The position numbers and the translations under genes are program-made. A DNA stretch of 64,000 bases from Pichia kudriavzevii (lineage: Eukaryota > Ascomycota > Pichiomycetes > Pichiales > Pichiaceae). The notes under the pieces are model-generated. The model worked only from the letters and a program-made list of their open reading frames with translations, was not told the origin of the DNA and did no database searches. Each line of letters starts with the position of its first letter. The first letter of the stretch is position 1. Where the stretch lies: the NCBI RefSeq assembly GCF_003054445.1, contig NC_042507.1:1922001-1986000 (forward strand). The letters run 5' to 3'. Below are positions 39,770 to 50,600 of this stretch, one piece after another.

Positions 39770-41515
39770 TTATTTTTCGTTTTTGAATTGAATCTTAGAC
39801 ATTGGGTAGTAGTTGTTGTTGTATATGTGGTTAACAGCATCTCTACCTAGTAATCTTCTGGTGTCAATGTAAGAGTCGTCTAGCTCGTTCAAAGAGGTAA
39901 CGCCCAACATTCTCATGTCAGCCTTTAATTCTTCTCTTAGAATTTGCACGGCCTTTCTGACACCCTTTTCACCATAACCAGTATTTGCATAAAGGAAAGG
40001 TCTACCCAGACCAACAGCAACTTTACAGTCTCTGCCACCAATAGCCAAAGCTTTCAAAATATCTGTACCTCTTCTAACACCACCATCAACGAAAATACTG
40101 AAATTTGGATCCAGTTTACCCTTTTGCTTTAGGATTGGAACAGATTCAGCCATAACTTCTATTGGAGGAGGAGAAGTATCTAATTGTCTACCACCATGAT
40201 TGGACAAGACAACACCCTTACAACCAATATCAATTGCCTTCTCAATATCATCAGTTCTTTGAACACCCTTCAGCAAAACTGGTAACTTGGTCCATGAAAT
40301 GATATCCTTAACTTCATCCCAAGTCAGCCTCTTGTCAATGAAAGCTGGCAATGCACCAGAGGTAGAACCAGCTCTAACAGAAGAATCGTCTATTAACTCA
40401 TCTGTATCTTCGGTAATTCTCATTCTAATGTCTTTTTCTCTATTACCTCTACTAGCAGCGTCCACAGTGACAAAGATGGCCTTCATACCCAAGTTTTCGG
40501 CCCTTTTTAAAGTCTTCTTCACAACATCCTTGTCTTCATTAACGTATAATTGAAACCATTGTGTTGCACCAGGAATTCTGGATTCTGCAATTTCCTCCAA
40601 AGAGTTGGAAGAGAAGGAAGAAATCATTTGAATGACGCCTTCCTTACCTGCACCTCTAGCAATGGAACATTCACCATCCTCGTGCCCCAACTTTGCAGAA
40701 GCGGCTGCTGAAACGTAGAAAGGAACAGAAGCTTTTGTACCTAAAATTTCATGAGAGGTATCAACTTCTGCAACATTGACACAACATTTTGGCTTAAAGT
40801 AGATTCTTTGGTAAGCATAATGATTTTCCCTCAAGGTGATTTCATCTTCGGCACCACATGAATAGTAGTTCCATGCTTGGTCGCTCAAAACTCTAGAAGC
40901 AATATGTTCGAAATCATAAATGTTTTGAATTCTGGAAAGAGCAGGGAGATGATTCAACAACTCCAATCTGTGTTTCTCCTTTTCGTCAAGCACAACTTCG
41001 ATTTTAGGAGCTTCACCATCCAAAACACCCAATTGCTTTTCCTTTGGTAAGAAGTTCTCGATTGTACCCTTTGGATGAATCTTGTTGTAAATTTCAGTTG
41101 CGTCGTGACCTGCATTTTGAATCAATGGGGTAGTACCACCTGGATGCATTGAAATGAAATCAGTCAAGTCATAGACGTTACCGTTAACAGTGATCCAACA
41201 ATCATCGGCATGGTTGTGTTTAACAAATTCGTCAACAGAGATCTTCCTAGTTGGATTAGCAGACTGTGCCTCATCATTAGCTAGTGAAGGCTGGACCAAC
41301 ATATAAGAGCCAGCTGCTGCAACAATCGAGGCCACGGTTGCAGATATAATCTTTGCATTGTATGAAGCATTTTTTCCAGCCTTTGAGGTGCTGGAAGTAA
41401 AAGTTCTCCTTAGAGAATGGTTCTTGTTAACATTTTTCAAAATGTTTTTGAACTGGGATCTTAACATTTTGAAGGTATTATCACTGCTGTTGATTAACGT
41501 TCTTGAAAACTGCAC
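39770..41515 (-). CDS. CYB2: Cyb2, L-lactate:cytochrome c oxidoreductase (flavocytochrome b2)
   Basis: Cyb2 oxidises L-lactate to pyruvate in the mitochondrial intermembrane space and passes electrons to cytochrome c. The layout of the 581-residue protein (591 in S. cerevisiae) is a bipartite presequence (basic MLRSQFKNILKNVNKNHSLR, then the hydrophobic sorting segment IISATVASIVAAAGSYMLV), a cytochrome b5 domain with heme ligands in ISMHPGG and NKIHPKG, and an FMN-binding alpha-hydroxyacid dehydrogenase domain with LLKGVQ (Lys), SNHGGRQLD (catalytic His and Arg) and FVDGGVRRG. The first Met (41515) and Met17 (41467) are both plausible starts; the longer is given. A TATAAAA box lies at 41602-41608 on the minus strand. 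The gene is on the same strand as PDA1, downstream of it. Confidence 0.95.
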   Translation of the reverse strand: MQFSRTLINSSDNTFKMLRSQFKNILKNVNKNHSLRRTFTSSTSKAGKNASYNAKIISATVASIVAAAGSYMLVQPSLANDEAQSANPTRKISVDEFVKHNHADDCWITVNGNVYDLTDFISMHPGGTTPLIQNAGHDATEIYNKIHPKGTIENFLPKEKQLGVLDGEAPKIEVVLDEKEKHRLELLNHLPALSRIQNIYDFEHIASRVLSDQAWNYYSCGAEDEITLRENHYAYQRIYFKPKCCVNVAEVDTSHEILGTKASVPFYVSAAASAKLGHEDGECSIARGAGKEGVIQMISSFSSNSLEEIAESRIPGATQWFQLYVNEDKDVVKKTLKRAENLGMKAIFVTVDAASRGNREKDIRMRITEDTDELIDDSSVRAGSTSGALPAFIDKRLTWDEVKDIISWTKLPVLLKGVQRTDDIEKAIDIGCKGVVLSNHGGRQLDTSPPPIEVMAESVPILKQKGKLDPNFSIFVDGGVRRGTDILKALAIGGRDCKVAVGLGRPFLYANTGYGEKGVRKAVQILREELKADMRMLGVTSLNELDDSYIDTRRLLGRDAVNHIYNNNYYPMSKIQFKNEK

Positions 41516-42851
41516 GGATAATATTCACAATACTAACAACAAAGAAGACTCATTGTGGAAGGTGACTCAATCATGCTAGAAAAGCTGGGGAATAAAGGCA
41601 CTTTTATAGTAGCCACATTTTGGTTCAAAAGAATATAAAAGAAAAAAAAAATATTTTCCAGTGAAAAAGAAAAGACTCTTTCTCCGAGAAGCCGAGTTTC
41701 TACGAGGCCTTGTTGAGTCATAGGGGACCTCTGTGGTTGACTCCGGCTTATTACGTGAATCATCGGGGGAGCCGCACCGTTTGTCCGCGACAGGAGAAAA
41801 CGCAAGGAGTCAAACATTAAATTGGTAGGCACTACCGAGGACAATGGAGTCCCGGGATACATGAAGGAAACTGATAGAAATACTTGAGAAACAAAAAGAC
41901 ACAAAAGGCGTTCTGGTGCGTATAAGTTCTCTGTTTGGTATGTAACCAATGGTGAAAACTGGTTCATAATCACTCAAGTAGATAACTGGGAAGACACAGA
42001 CCACACACCAAAAGTCATGAGATTCCAAACGGATACATCTATTGATATTTAGTTTATGGAGATGTGCAAGAAAAGGAGAACCCCAGTACCATGCAATGTA
42101 CGGAAACATCCTTGTAGTAATGCCGAAATATGAACTACATACACCCCCCCCCCCCTTCCGCCCTCTCGCCTTCCGCGGAAAAACCTGCCAAAAGAAAAAA
42201 CCCCGCTCCATCGCGATGATTCACCGTCCTTACACCTTAATACAATGCAGAGACGGCTCTAGTGTGCAAATCCAAGTTACACACACCAAGCGTCCTCAAA
42301 ACGGAAACCAGCCATCAACTGTCTGGTTTCTTCGAGCATTCCGAGTTTCTACGCAACTCTCTTTTTGTTTTCTTTCTCCTTGGCTTTTTCCCAATTGCAT
42401 TCCCGAACTCGGATTTCAAAGAAGGTGAAAATCGACCAGGCGCACGGCAAACATATCACAGGAAACGAGATTTATCAAAAAAAAAAAACTCAAAACTACG
42501 ATGCCTCACGTGACGTTGTGGCGAATGCAGCGAATGTGTCGAATGTGGCGAATGTGTCGAATGTGGCGAATGTTAATGTTTTTTAATGCTTTTCTCTTCC
42601 TCCTTTTACGATTTCAGGAACAGTGGCGCATTCTGGCTGTGGGGCACGTGATTGTATGTATATAACCATCGGATGCGCCACACACGCTGTCTACTCATTT
42701 GAACATACATATTTTTTCGCTACTAGCTAATACATCTGGTGTTTTTTATCAGCCGAATATATTATTATAGTGGGAATTTGTATAAACAATAAGTTAAGTT
42801 TAGGCGGTTTTCAAATGTGGTTGGTTTTTTTTTTATTTCATATAAACGTGT
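41516..42851 (-). promoter_or_regulatory. CYB2 upstream region (1.3 kb) with repeats and CCAAT/CACGTG boxes
   Basis: This spacer lies upstream of CYB2 and downstream of PDA1. It has a TATAAAA box (41602-41608, minus), CCAAT boxes at 41946-41950 and 42391-42395 (plus) and 41821-41825 (minus) that could bind the Hap2/3/4/5 respiratory regulator, an exact 13-bp direct repeat CCGAGTTTCTACG at 41692-41704 and 42341-42353, a C14-type homopolymer near 42140, and CACGTG boxes at 42507-42512 and 42645-42650. No intact gene is seen; frames of up to about 130 codons in it overlap low-complexity DNA. Confidence 0.55.
42521..42574 (+). repeat. Six 9-bp tandem units (GCGAATGTG/TCGAATGTG)
   Basis: Six consecutive 9-bp units alternate GCGAATGTG and TCGAATGTG after a first GCGAATGCA; the last ends GTT. 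The alternation gives an 18-bp higher-order period. The array starts 8 bp after the CACGTGAC element. Confidence 0.88.
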
Positions 42852-44075
42852 TTATTTGTAAGCAAATCCACCCTTTTCAAAAGACCAAGAATCATCTCTG
42901 ATTCTACCTCTTAGAACTGGAATCTCGGAACCTGGAACATAGACGTCTTCGAATAAGATACTCATCTTTGCCTCTGGTGGAGGAGATGCGTCTGCTAGTT
43001 TGACTTGCTCATCAACGTATTTTCTGGCAGACTTGTCGAATGCCTTGATTTCTTCTTCGGTTGCAATGTTGAATTCTAATAGGTGCGCCTTTAAACCTGC
43101 AATTGGATCCTTCTTGGATCTCATGTTTTGGACTTCTTCTCTGGTTCTGTAGGTGGTACCAGGATCAGACATGGAATGACCACCATATCTGTAAGTTTCA
43201 AACTCTATAACCAGTGGGCCATTATCATTAGAAGTCCATTCTTTAGCAAATTTAGCTGCTTGATAAACCGCCAAAATATCCATACCATTGACCTTCAAAC
43301 CTGGAATATATTGACCTCTCTTATAATATTCAGTCATTGCAGATGATCTAGATGCAGAAGTACCCATACCATACTTGTTATTTTCACAAGTGAAAACACA
43401 AGGCAAGTTCCAAAGTTTTGCCATATTGAAAGATTCGAAAACTTGTCCCTGATTTGCTGCACCGTCACCATACATTGTCCAAGTCATGTTCTTTTGGTCT
43501 CTGTAATGATGTGCAAATGCCAAACCTGTACCTAATGGAACTTGCGCACCAACAATACCATTACCACCATAGAACCCCTTGGTATACATGTGCATAGAAC
43601 CACCCTTACCATAAGAGACACCAGATCTTCTACCCATTAGTTCTGCCAAAACTTCTTGAACAGAGGCACCTCTCATATAAGTGGTACCGTGACATCTGTA
43701 TGAGGTGATAATATCGTCTTGCTTGGTAATTGCGTTCTCAATACCCACAGCAATGGCCTCTTGACCAACTGATAAGTGGCAGAAACCTCTAATCTTCTTT
43801 GCCTTGTATAAAGCATCAGCTGCCATTTCCATTCTTCTGATAATGACCATATCCTTATACATTTGTAATAAGGTACCCTTTTCGGTAGAATAGTTCAATT
43901 CTGGAACATCCAGCTTATAACCTTCAAAGGAGTATTCTGGTAATTCAATCTCAACGATATCATGTAAATTAGAAACTTCTTGGGCACCGGCTTCAGGGGA
44001 AGCAGTCGCCAACGATCTGGTGAACTTTGGCAAAGCCCTCACAGATGGTGTTCTTCTAGAAAATAAACGTAGCAT
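42852..44075 (-). CDS. PDA1: Pda1, pyruvate dehydrogenase E1 alpha subunit
   Basis: Pda1 is the thiamine-pyrophosphate-binding alpha subunit of the mitochondrial pyruvate dehydrogenase complex and pairs with Pdb1. The 407-residue protein begins with a basic, Ser/Arg-rich presequence (MLRLFSRRTPSVRALPKFTR). The TPP motif runs from GDGAANQGQ to CENNKYGMGT. The regulatory phosphorylation loop YRYGGHSMSDPGTTYR contains the conserved kinase-target Ser. GFCHLSVGQEA and SYRCHGTTYMRG are further family signatures. It is divergent from BRR2. Confidence 0.97.
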   Translation of the reverse strand: MLRLFSRRTPSVRALPKFTRSLATASPEAGAQEVSNLHDIVEIELPEYSFEGYKLDVPELNYSTEKGTLLQMYKDMVIIRRMEMAADALYKAKKIRGFCHLSVGQEAIAVGIENAITKQDDIITSYRCHGTTYMRGASVQEVLAELMGRRSGVSYGKGGSMHMYTKGFYGGNGIVGAQVPLGTGLAFAHHYRDQKNMTWTMYGDGAANQGQVFESFNMAKLWNLPCVFTCENNKYGMGTSASRSSAMTEYYKRGQYIPGLKVNGMDILAVYQAAKFAKEWTSNDNGPLVIEFETYRYGGHSMSDPGTTYRTREEVQNMRSKKDPIAGLKAHLLEFNIATEEEIKAFDKSARKYVDEQVKLADASPPPEAKMSILFEDVYVPGSEIPVLRGRIRDDSWSFEKGGFAYK

Positions 44076-44616
44076 GGTTGTCTGTTTGTCTATCTAGTGG
44101 AAAGAAAGTAAAGGTTCGCCAAGCTCAAACAAAACTGGCCCATGTACAGCTAAATTCCTACTACTCTCCTATATGTACCTATCACCGCTATTGTACATTA
44201 ACAGAGTGGAGCGAACTCACGCTAGAGCCACCGCTAATTTATCGGAAGAGAGCAATGCGGGCGGGGTTTCCCAGTGGGTGGGTTTATTTTTTTTTTTTTG
44301 GGGGGGGGGGAGAAAGTGGTGGGATAATTCTCGTTTCTCGTGTTTGTTTATTTTTCGCTATAGCCATTTCCGTTGAGCCTCTCTGTGGTCACGTGACGTC
44401 TTGCTGGTAATGTACATACATCTGTACACCATAGAATGGAGGAGGGGAGAGAGGTTAAGAGGGCAATTTTTTGATAAAAGTTTCCTTTTCAGGAAGAAGG
44501 CATGAATTTTGACATTTTCACTGCAAAATTCGATATCTATTTACATTTTCAAATAAGAGGCTGCAATCCATAGAGATTGTACATTTTGGATAGAAGGGGC
44601 AACCGATCTTACACAT
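44076..44616. promoter_or_regulatory. Divergent PDA1/BRR2 promoter with GTCACGTGAC
   Basis: This is a 541-bp spacer. A 10-bp palindrome GTCACGTGAC at 44388-44397 contains the Cbf1-type TCACGTGA site. A T-run directly followed by a G-run lies at about 44287-44311. No gene is seen in the spacer. Confidence 0.55.
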
Positions 44617-47600
44617 ATGGCGGAAGACCTTGGAAAATACAGCTACGAGGAGATCTCAAATAAAGTCTTACAAGTTGACCGAAGACTATTTGACGATGGT
44701 TCAAATAATGCACGATTTGAAGATACCAACCCTCATTCGTTAAAAGGCGTTATATCTTCCAAAGACTTTGGTTCCAATATCAAAACAAACAGAGCTGAGG
44801 ATGACAAGGGGAAGGAAGAACTGAAGAACGAAATTCAAACTACCTTAGCGGCCTTTGAAGTGTCTGACAGGAAAAACTTGAAACAGAAGTCGAAGACTTC
44901 TTCAACTGCCAGAAGTTTGGAATCCTTGTTAGACGCTGGATCAATTGAGGCGTTGAACTATACCCCTACCACTGAATCGACGATGCACACTTACGATGAA
45001 ATCATAGCCTGGTCAAACGAAAAACTAGATAGTGATTTACCTGATGATGTCATTATTTCTTTCACCGATATTATAATTGAAATTTTGAAGAATGAAAATT
45101 CAAACTCATTGGAGAAGAAGAAGCAGCTAGAAACGGCGTTGAAACAGAAAATTGATGATGATGATTTCCGATTGGTATACTCTTTGTGTGGCAAGTTGAT
45201 CGACTATAAACAGGTTCTTGATGTCCCTGATAAAGACAATGATGAGTTAGACATACAGTTAGATTCAGATGATGAGAATGCCGAGGATGGTATCGAGGTT
45301 ACTGACTCAGAAAACGATGATGATGGTTCTATTAGCAGTGATGTTAATGATGAACAAAGAGATGATTCAATTTTTATAAACCAGGAAACTGAAAATCCAG
45401 ATGATATTGTAAGACTCTCACTCAATGATGATCAGATTCCTGCTTTGTCAATAGATGAGGTGGACAAATACTGGATCACTAAACAGTTAGCCAAATACCA
45501 AGCCCAGATTGATAATTATAAACACGCTGAGATTTCAAAGTCCATTTATAGAATATTAGAACAACTTGTGGAGAAACGAGAAAACTTGAAGTCATTTATG
45601 CATAGACTTTTAGAAATACCAGATTTTGAAATTAATGACCTTTACTATCTACTCGTTAAAAACTACAAGGTAATATATTATGGGATAAAACTGGCAAGCA
45701 CGGAGGATAAAGCTGAAAGGGACAACATTAGAGCACTCTGTAGCGACTTAAACTTCAATAAACGGACATTATCTACTGTTGAGGCTGATGATCAAGTCTT
45801 GAATCGTGAAAAGAGACAGAAAACTCTAACAGAAGGTAAAATTGCCTCCAATTACGACAATAAATATCCTAGAAATTTGAATCTCAAAAACTTGGTATTC
45901 ACACAAGGATCTAAATTAATGACTGTTTCTAAATTCAAATTACCAGAAGGCTCCTTCAAAAGAACAAAGCCAAGCTGGGAAGAAATAAACATTCCACCGC
46001 CTGTAAAATCTCAAATGGGAGAAGACGAAGTGCTGGTTGAAATTTCAGAGTTACCTGAATGGATCCAACCTGTTTTCCCATCGACTGAAATTTCAACTTT
46101 GAATAGGATACAATCTAAAGTTTTCCCTGTGGCATTTAACAGTGACGATAATCTACTAATGTGCGCACCTACTGGTGCTGGTAAGACTAACGTGGCTATG
46201 CTAACTGTATTGAGGACACTATCAAATTACAGAACTACAGGTGGCAAGTTCCAGTTGAGTCGCTTTAAGATTGTATATATCGCACCATTGAAGGCATTAG
46301 TACAGGAACAGGTACGAGAATTTGATAGAAGATTATCCAAATATGGTATCACTGTGAATGAATTGACTGGTGATTCAAATCTAACAAAACATCAGATTGA
46401 GTCTACACAGATTTTGGTCACAACACCTGAAAAATGGGACGTTATTACTAGAAAAAATAATGATGCGTCGTACATAAACCTTGTTAAGTTGGTAATCATA
46501 GATGAAATTCATTTGCTACATGATGAGAGAGGACCGGTATTGGAGAGTATTGTTGCAAGAACAATGAAGAATATTGATGAAAGTCGTGAGAATAGTGTTA
46601 GGTTTGTTGGTTTATCTGCCACTTTACCCAACTATAAAGATGTCGCACAATTTCTGAGAGTTGAACCAAGTGGGTTGTTTTATTTTGATGCCTCTTATAG
46701 GCCTTGTCCATTGGCGCAGCAATTTATTGGGATTACCGAAAAAAAGGCATTCAAAAAATATGAAGCTATGAACGAAATCTGCTATGAAAAAATAGTAGAG
46801 AATATAAGTGAGGGCAATCAAGTTATTATTTTTGTTCATTCAAGAAAGGAAACAATCAAAACTGCCAAATGGTTGGTTAATAGATTAGTGGAAGAAGATA
46901 AATTATCTACTCTATTCAAGTTCTCCAGAGGTGTTAGAGAAATTTTGAGAAGTGAAGCGGAAAATGCGAGAAATAAAGGCCTGAAGGAAGTTTTACTTAG
47001 TGGTTTTGGTATTCATCATGCAGGTATGAATAGAGATGATAGACAGACTGCAGAAGACTTGTTTGCAGAAGGTCACATTAAAGTGTTGGTGTCTACTGCC
47101 ACTTTAGCTTGGGGAGTGAACTTGCCTGCTCACACTGTAGTCATAAAAGGTACCAGCGTATATTCTCCCGAAAAAGGTACTTGGGTTGACTTATCACCTC
47201 AAGATATCTTGCAAATGTTGGGTAGAGCTGGTAGACCTAGATATGATACACATGGTGATGGTATTATAATTACATCACAGGACCAGGTAAAGTATTACTT
47301 GGCTGTTTTGAATCAGCAACTTCCAATAGAGTCACAGATGTATGCTAAACTAGCAGATAGTATAAATGCTGAAATTGTTGCGGGATCAATCCGATCGCTC
47401 AAAGATTGCATCGATTGGATGGGTCACACGTATTTGTATGTGCGTATGTTGCATTCAAGAGAGGTATACTATGTTGGACCTCAATACGATAACGATCCTG
47501 AGCTAGTAGAAAGAAGGAAGGACTTGGGATATTCTGCCTTCTTACTCCTAGCTAAGAATGGTCTAGTCAAATATAATTTTGAAAGAGATATGGTTATACC

Positions 47601-50600
47601 AACTTCATTGGGTAGAATTGCATCACATTATTATATCAGTTATGAAAACATGCAAAATTTTGAGAGCCAGCTAAAGCCGACGCTAACCAAAATTGAACTA
47701 TTCAGAATATTTGCAACAAGTGAAGAATTCAAGTATATTCCTGTTAGAAGGGAAGAAAAATTAGAACTACAAAAACTTCTGGAAAAAGCCCCTATTCCTG
47801 TTAACGAAGATGTTGAGGATCCCTTGTCAAAGATAAATATTCTTTTACAGGCTTATATTTCGGGATTGAGATTGGATGGATTTGCCCTGATGGCCGATAT
47901 GATTTTTATTTCACAATCTGCTGGTAGATTGTTTCGGGCTCTATATGATTTATCTCTGGATAAAAAATGGTCAAAACTAACTCGTGTTCTTCTATCTGTA
48001 TGTAAGATGGTGGAAAATAGAATGTGGCCAACTAGCACGCCATTAAGACAGTTTCCTAATATACCTTCCACCATTGTTGATTCAGTTGAAAGGACACTTA
48101 TCCCCTGGAAACAATATTTATCCATAAATGATCCCCAGACTGCTACAAAATCCTTGGGTGCAGAAAGGTTTGGTAATCTAGGTTGGGAGTTGCTACAGAA
48201 ATTTCCTAAAGTTCATATTGACTACAACTTGCAACCGATTACCGCAAGTCTAGTACAGATAGAGCTTTTAGTTACACCAAACTGGAAGTGGGATGTTCAA
48301 GCTCATGGTTACATTGAAACTTTTGTTCTGTTGGTTGATGATTGTGATGGCAAAAGAATCTTATACAATGATAAATTTTCAGTTCGGAAAGACTACATCA
48401 ATCAGATCCACAGAGTGACATTTTCTGTTCCTGTATCCGAAAATTTGGAGCCAAACTATTTTGTTTCGTTAATAAGTGAAAAATGGATTGGATGTGAATC
48501 CAGAATCCCAGTGATGCTGACCAAAATGATTCTTCCGAAGAAATTTCCAGCGCCTACTCCTTTGATCAACCTGGATCTTATTCCTGTTTCAGAATTGGGA
48601 ATCAAAGAATTCACCTCTGTTTTCTCTTTCGATTATTTCAACAAGTTTCAGTCGCAGGCTTTTGACTCGATATATAATAGCACTGATAATGTCTTGTTTT
48701 CTTGCTCTAAAGGAAATGGAAAAACGACTTTGGCATTGCTAGCCATTTTGAACCATTGGAGAAATGAAGGCGGAAGGGCAGTGTATTTAAATCCGCATCA
48801 GTCCGTTGTTGATAATCTACTTAAACATTGGAAAAAGAAATTGTCCAAACTCGCAGGAGGTAAAATTATCAACAAACTGACTGGTGACATCAATATTGAT
48901 TTGCAAATACTAGCCCAATCCCATTTAGTTTTGGCCACACCTTCTGATTTTGAGATTATTTCAAGACGTTGGCAGCAAAGAAAATCTCTTCAATCAATTG
49001 AACTTCTCATTGCAGATGATATCCATACTATCGGATCTGGAAAAGAAGGTGTATCATATGAGCTCGTTATCAGCAGGTTTAGATATATTGCAACTAATTT
49101 GGAAAAAAACATTAGGTTTGTATTGCTGGGAGCATCAATTGCAAGCTACAGAGATATAATGGATTGGGTATCGATTCCTAAAACCAACGTCTTTGTTTTT
49201 GATGCTAGGGAGAGGATTTATCCAGTGCAGGTCAAATTCCATTATATGGATATACATCACAATCCGTCTCTCTTCAAATGCTTAATCAAGCCCGCATACA
49301 ACCACATAGCCAATTTGACAGCGATAAAAGATGACAGTACATGCCTTGCATTTGTTCCACAAAGGAGTGATGTGTTAGACCTAGCGAAGGAATTTCTAAG
49401 GAAAGTCAGAACAGACGAATCAAACTGGCTCTCTGGAGGAGAAGATGAAGTTCAACCTTACATTGACAGAGTATCTGATTCCACACTAAAGCTTTGTATT
49501 AGATTTGGTATCGGGTTCTACTTTGAAGGAATGGATACAGTGGAGCAAACAATTGTTTTCAGCTTATTTGAGGCTGGCATATTAAAAGTAATGATCACAA
49601 CAAAATCATCTTCATGCGTCTGTCCATCTGCTAATTCTGTCATCATTTTGGGTACGAAGGAATACGATGCAAAAGAGCACGGGTATTATGATTACAGAAT
49701 CAATGATATTTTAGACATGATTGGCCTTGCAAGGAGAGATAATAGTACAGATGCTACCGCTATAGTGTACACTAACTCCTCCAAGCTAGAGTTTTATAAA
49801 CGTTTTATTACTCTTTCATTGCCTTTCGAAAGCCATTTGAATAATTTCATTAACGACGTGTTTATCAGCGATATTAGTATCATCAAGAACAGGCAATACG
49901 CTTTAGATTGGATTACATATTCGTTGTTTTACAGAAGGCTGCAGTTGAATCCCTCATTTTACAAGCTCGATGATGCTTCAGAAGATGGATTGTCTGGGTA
50001 CCTTTCTGAACTTGTCGAGAACTCCTTATCGAAGTTGCAAGAAGCCAATTTGGTGGAGCTAAATCTTGAAGATGATAAAAATTCAATGGAAGCTGAAGAA
50101 GAGGAGGAGTACGAAAAAGAAGAGATTACACCAACGGAAAATGGGGTGATCTCAAACTACTACAATGTGGATTATGCGACAATGGAAGTGTTTAATAATT
50201 TGAATGAAAATATGAGGTTGAAGAAAATTTTGGAATTTTTAAGTTTAGCAGCTGAATTTGATAGCTTGCCAATCAGATCTGGAGAGTCAAATTTATTGTT
50301 CAAACTATACAATGGTGTGCCACTGAAATGGACACTTGATGTTGATTTTGAATCCCCAAAGTTCAAAACCTTCATTTTACTTCAAGCATATTTCTCAGGC
50401 TTCCATCTAAATGCTGATCTCAAAAAAGATCTGGAGTACATTCTACCAACAGCAAATAGATTACTCAATGCAATAGTTGACATTTTATCAAGTCATGGCC
50501 ATTTGAATGCTTTGGTTGCAATGGATTTGTGCCAAATGATCTCCCAAGGTATTTGGAATACTGACAACGTGCTGAAGCAAATTCCCCACTTCAATGATGA

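Noticed and set aside
41810-42211. 133-codon minus-strand frame in the CYB2 promoter
   Set aside because: It spans a poly-C tract and promoter elements, has no recognisable motif, and overlaps another frame equally long.
42640-42740. Point centromere (CACGTGAT as CDEI followed by AT-rich DNA)
   Set aside because: No CDEIII-like TTCCGAA element at the expected distance, and the AT content is not high enough; a promoter reading is simpler.
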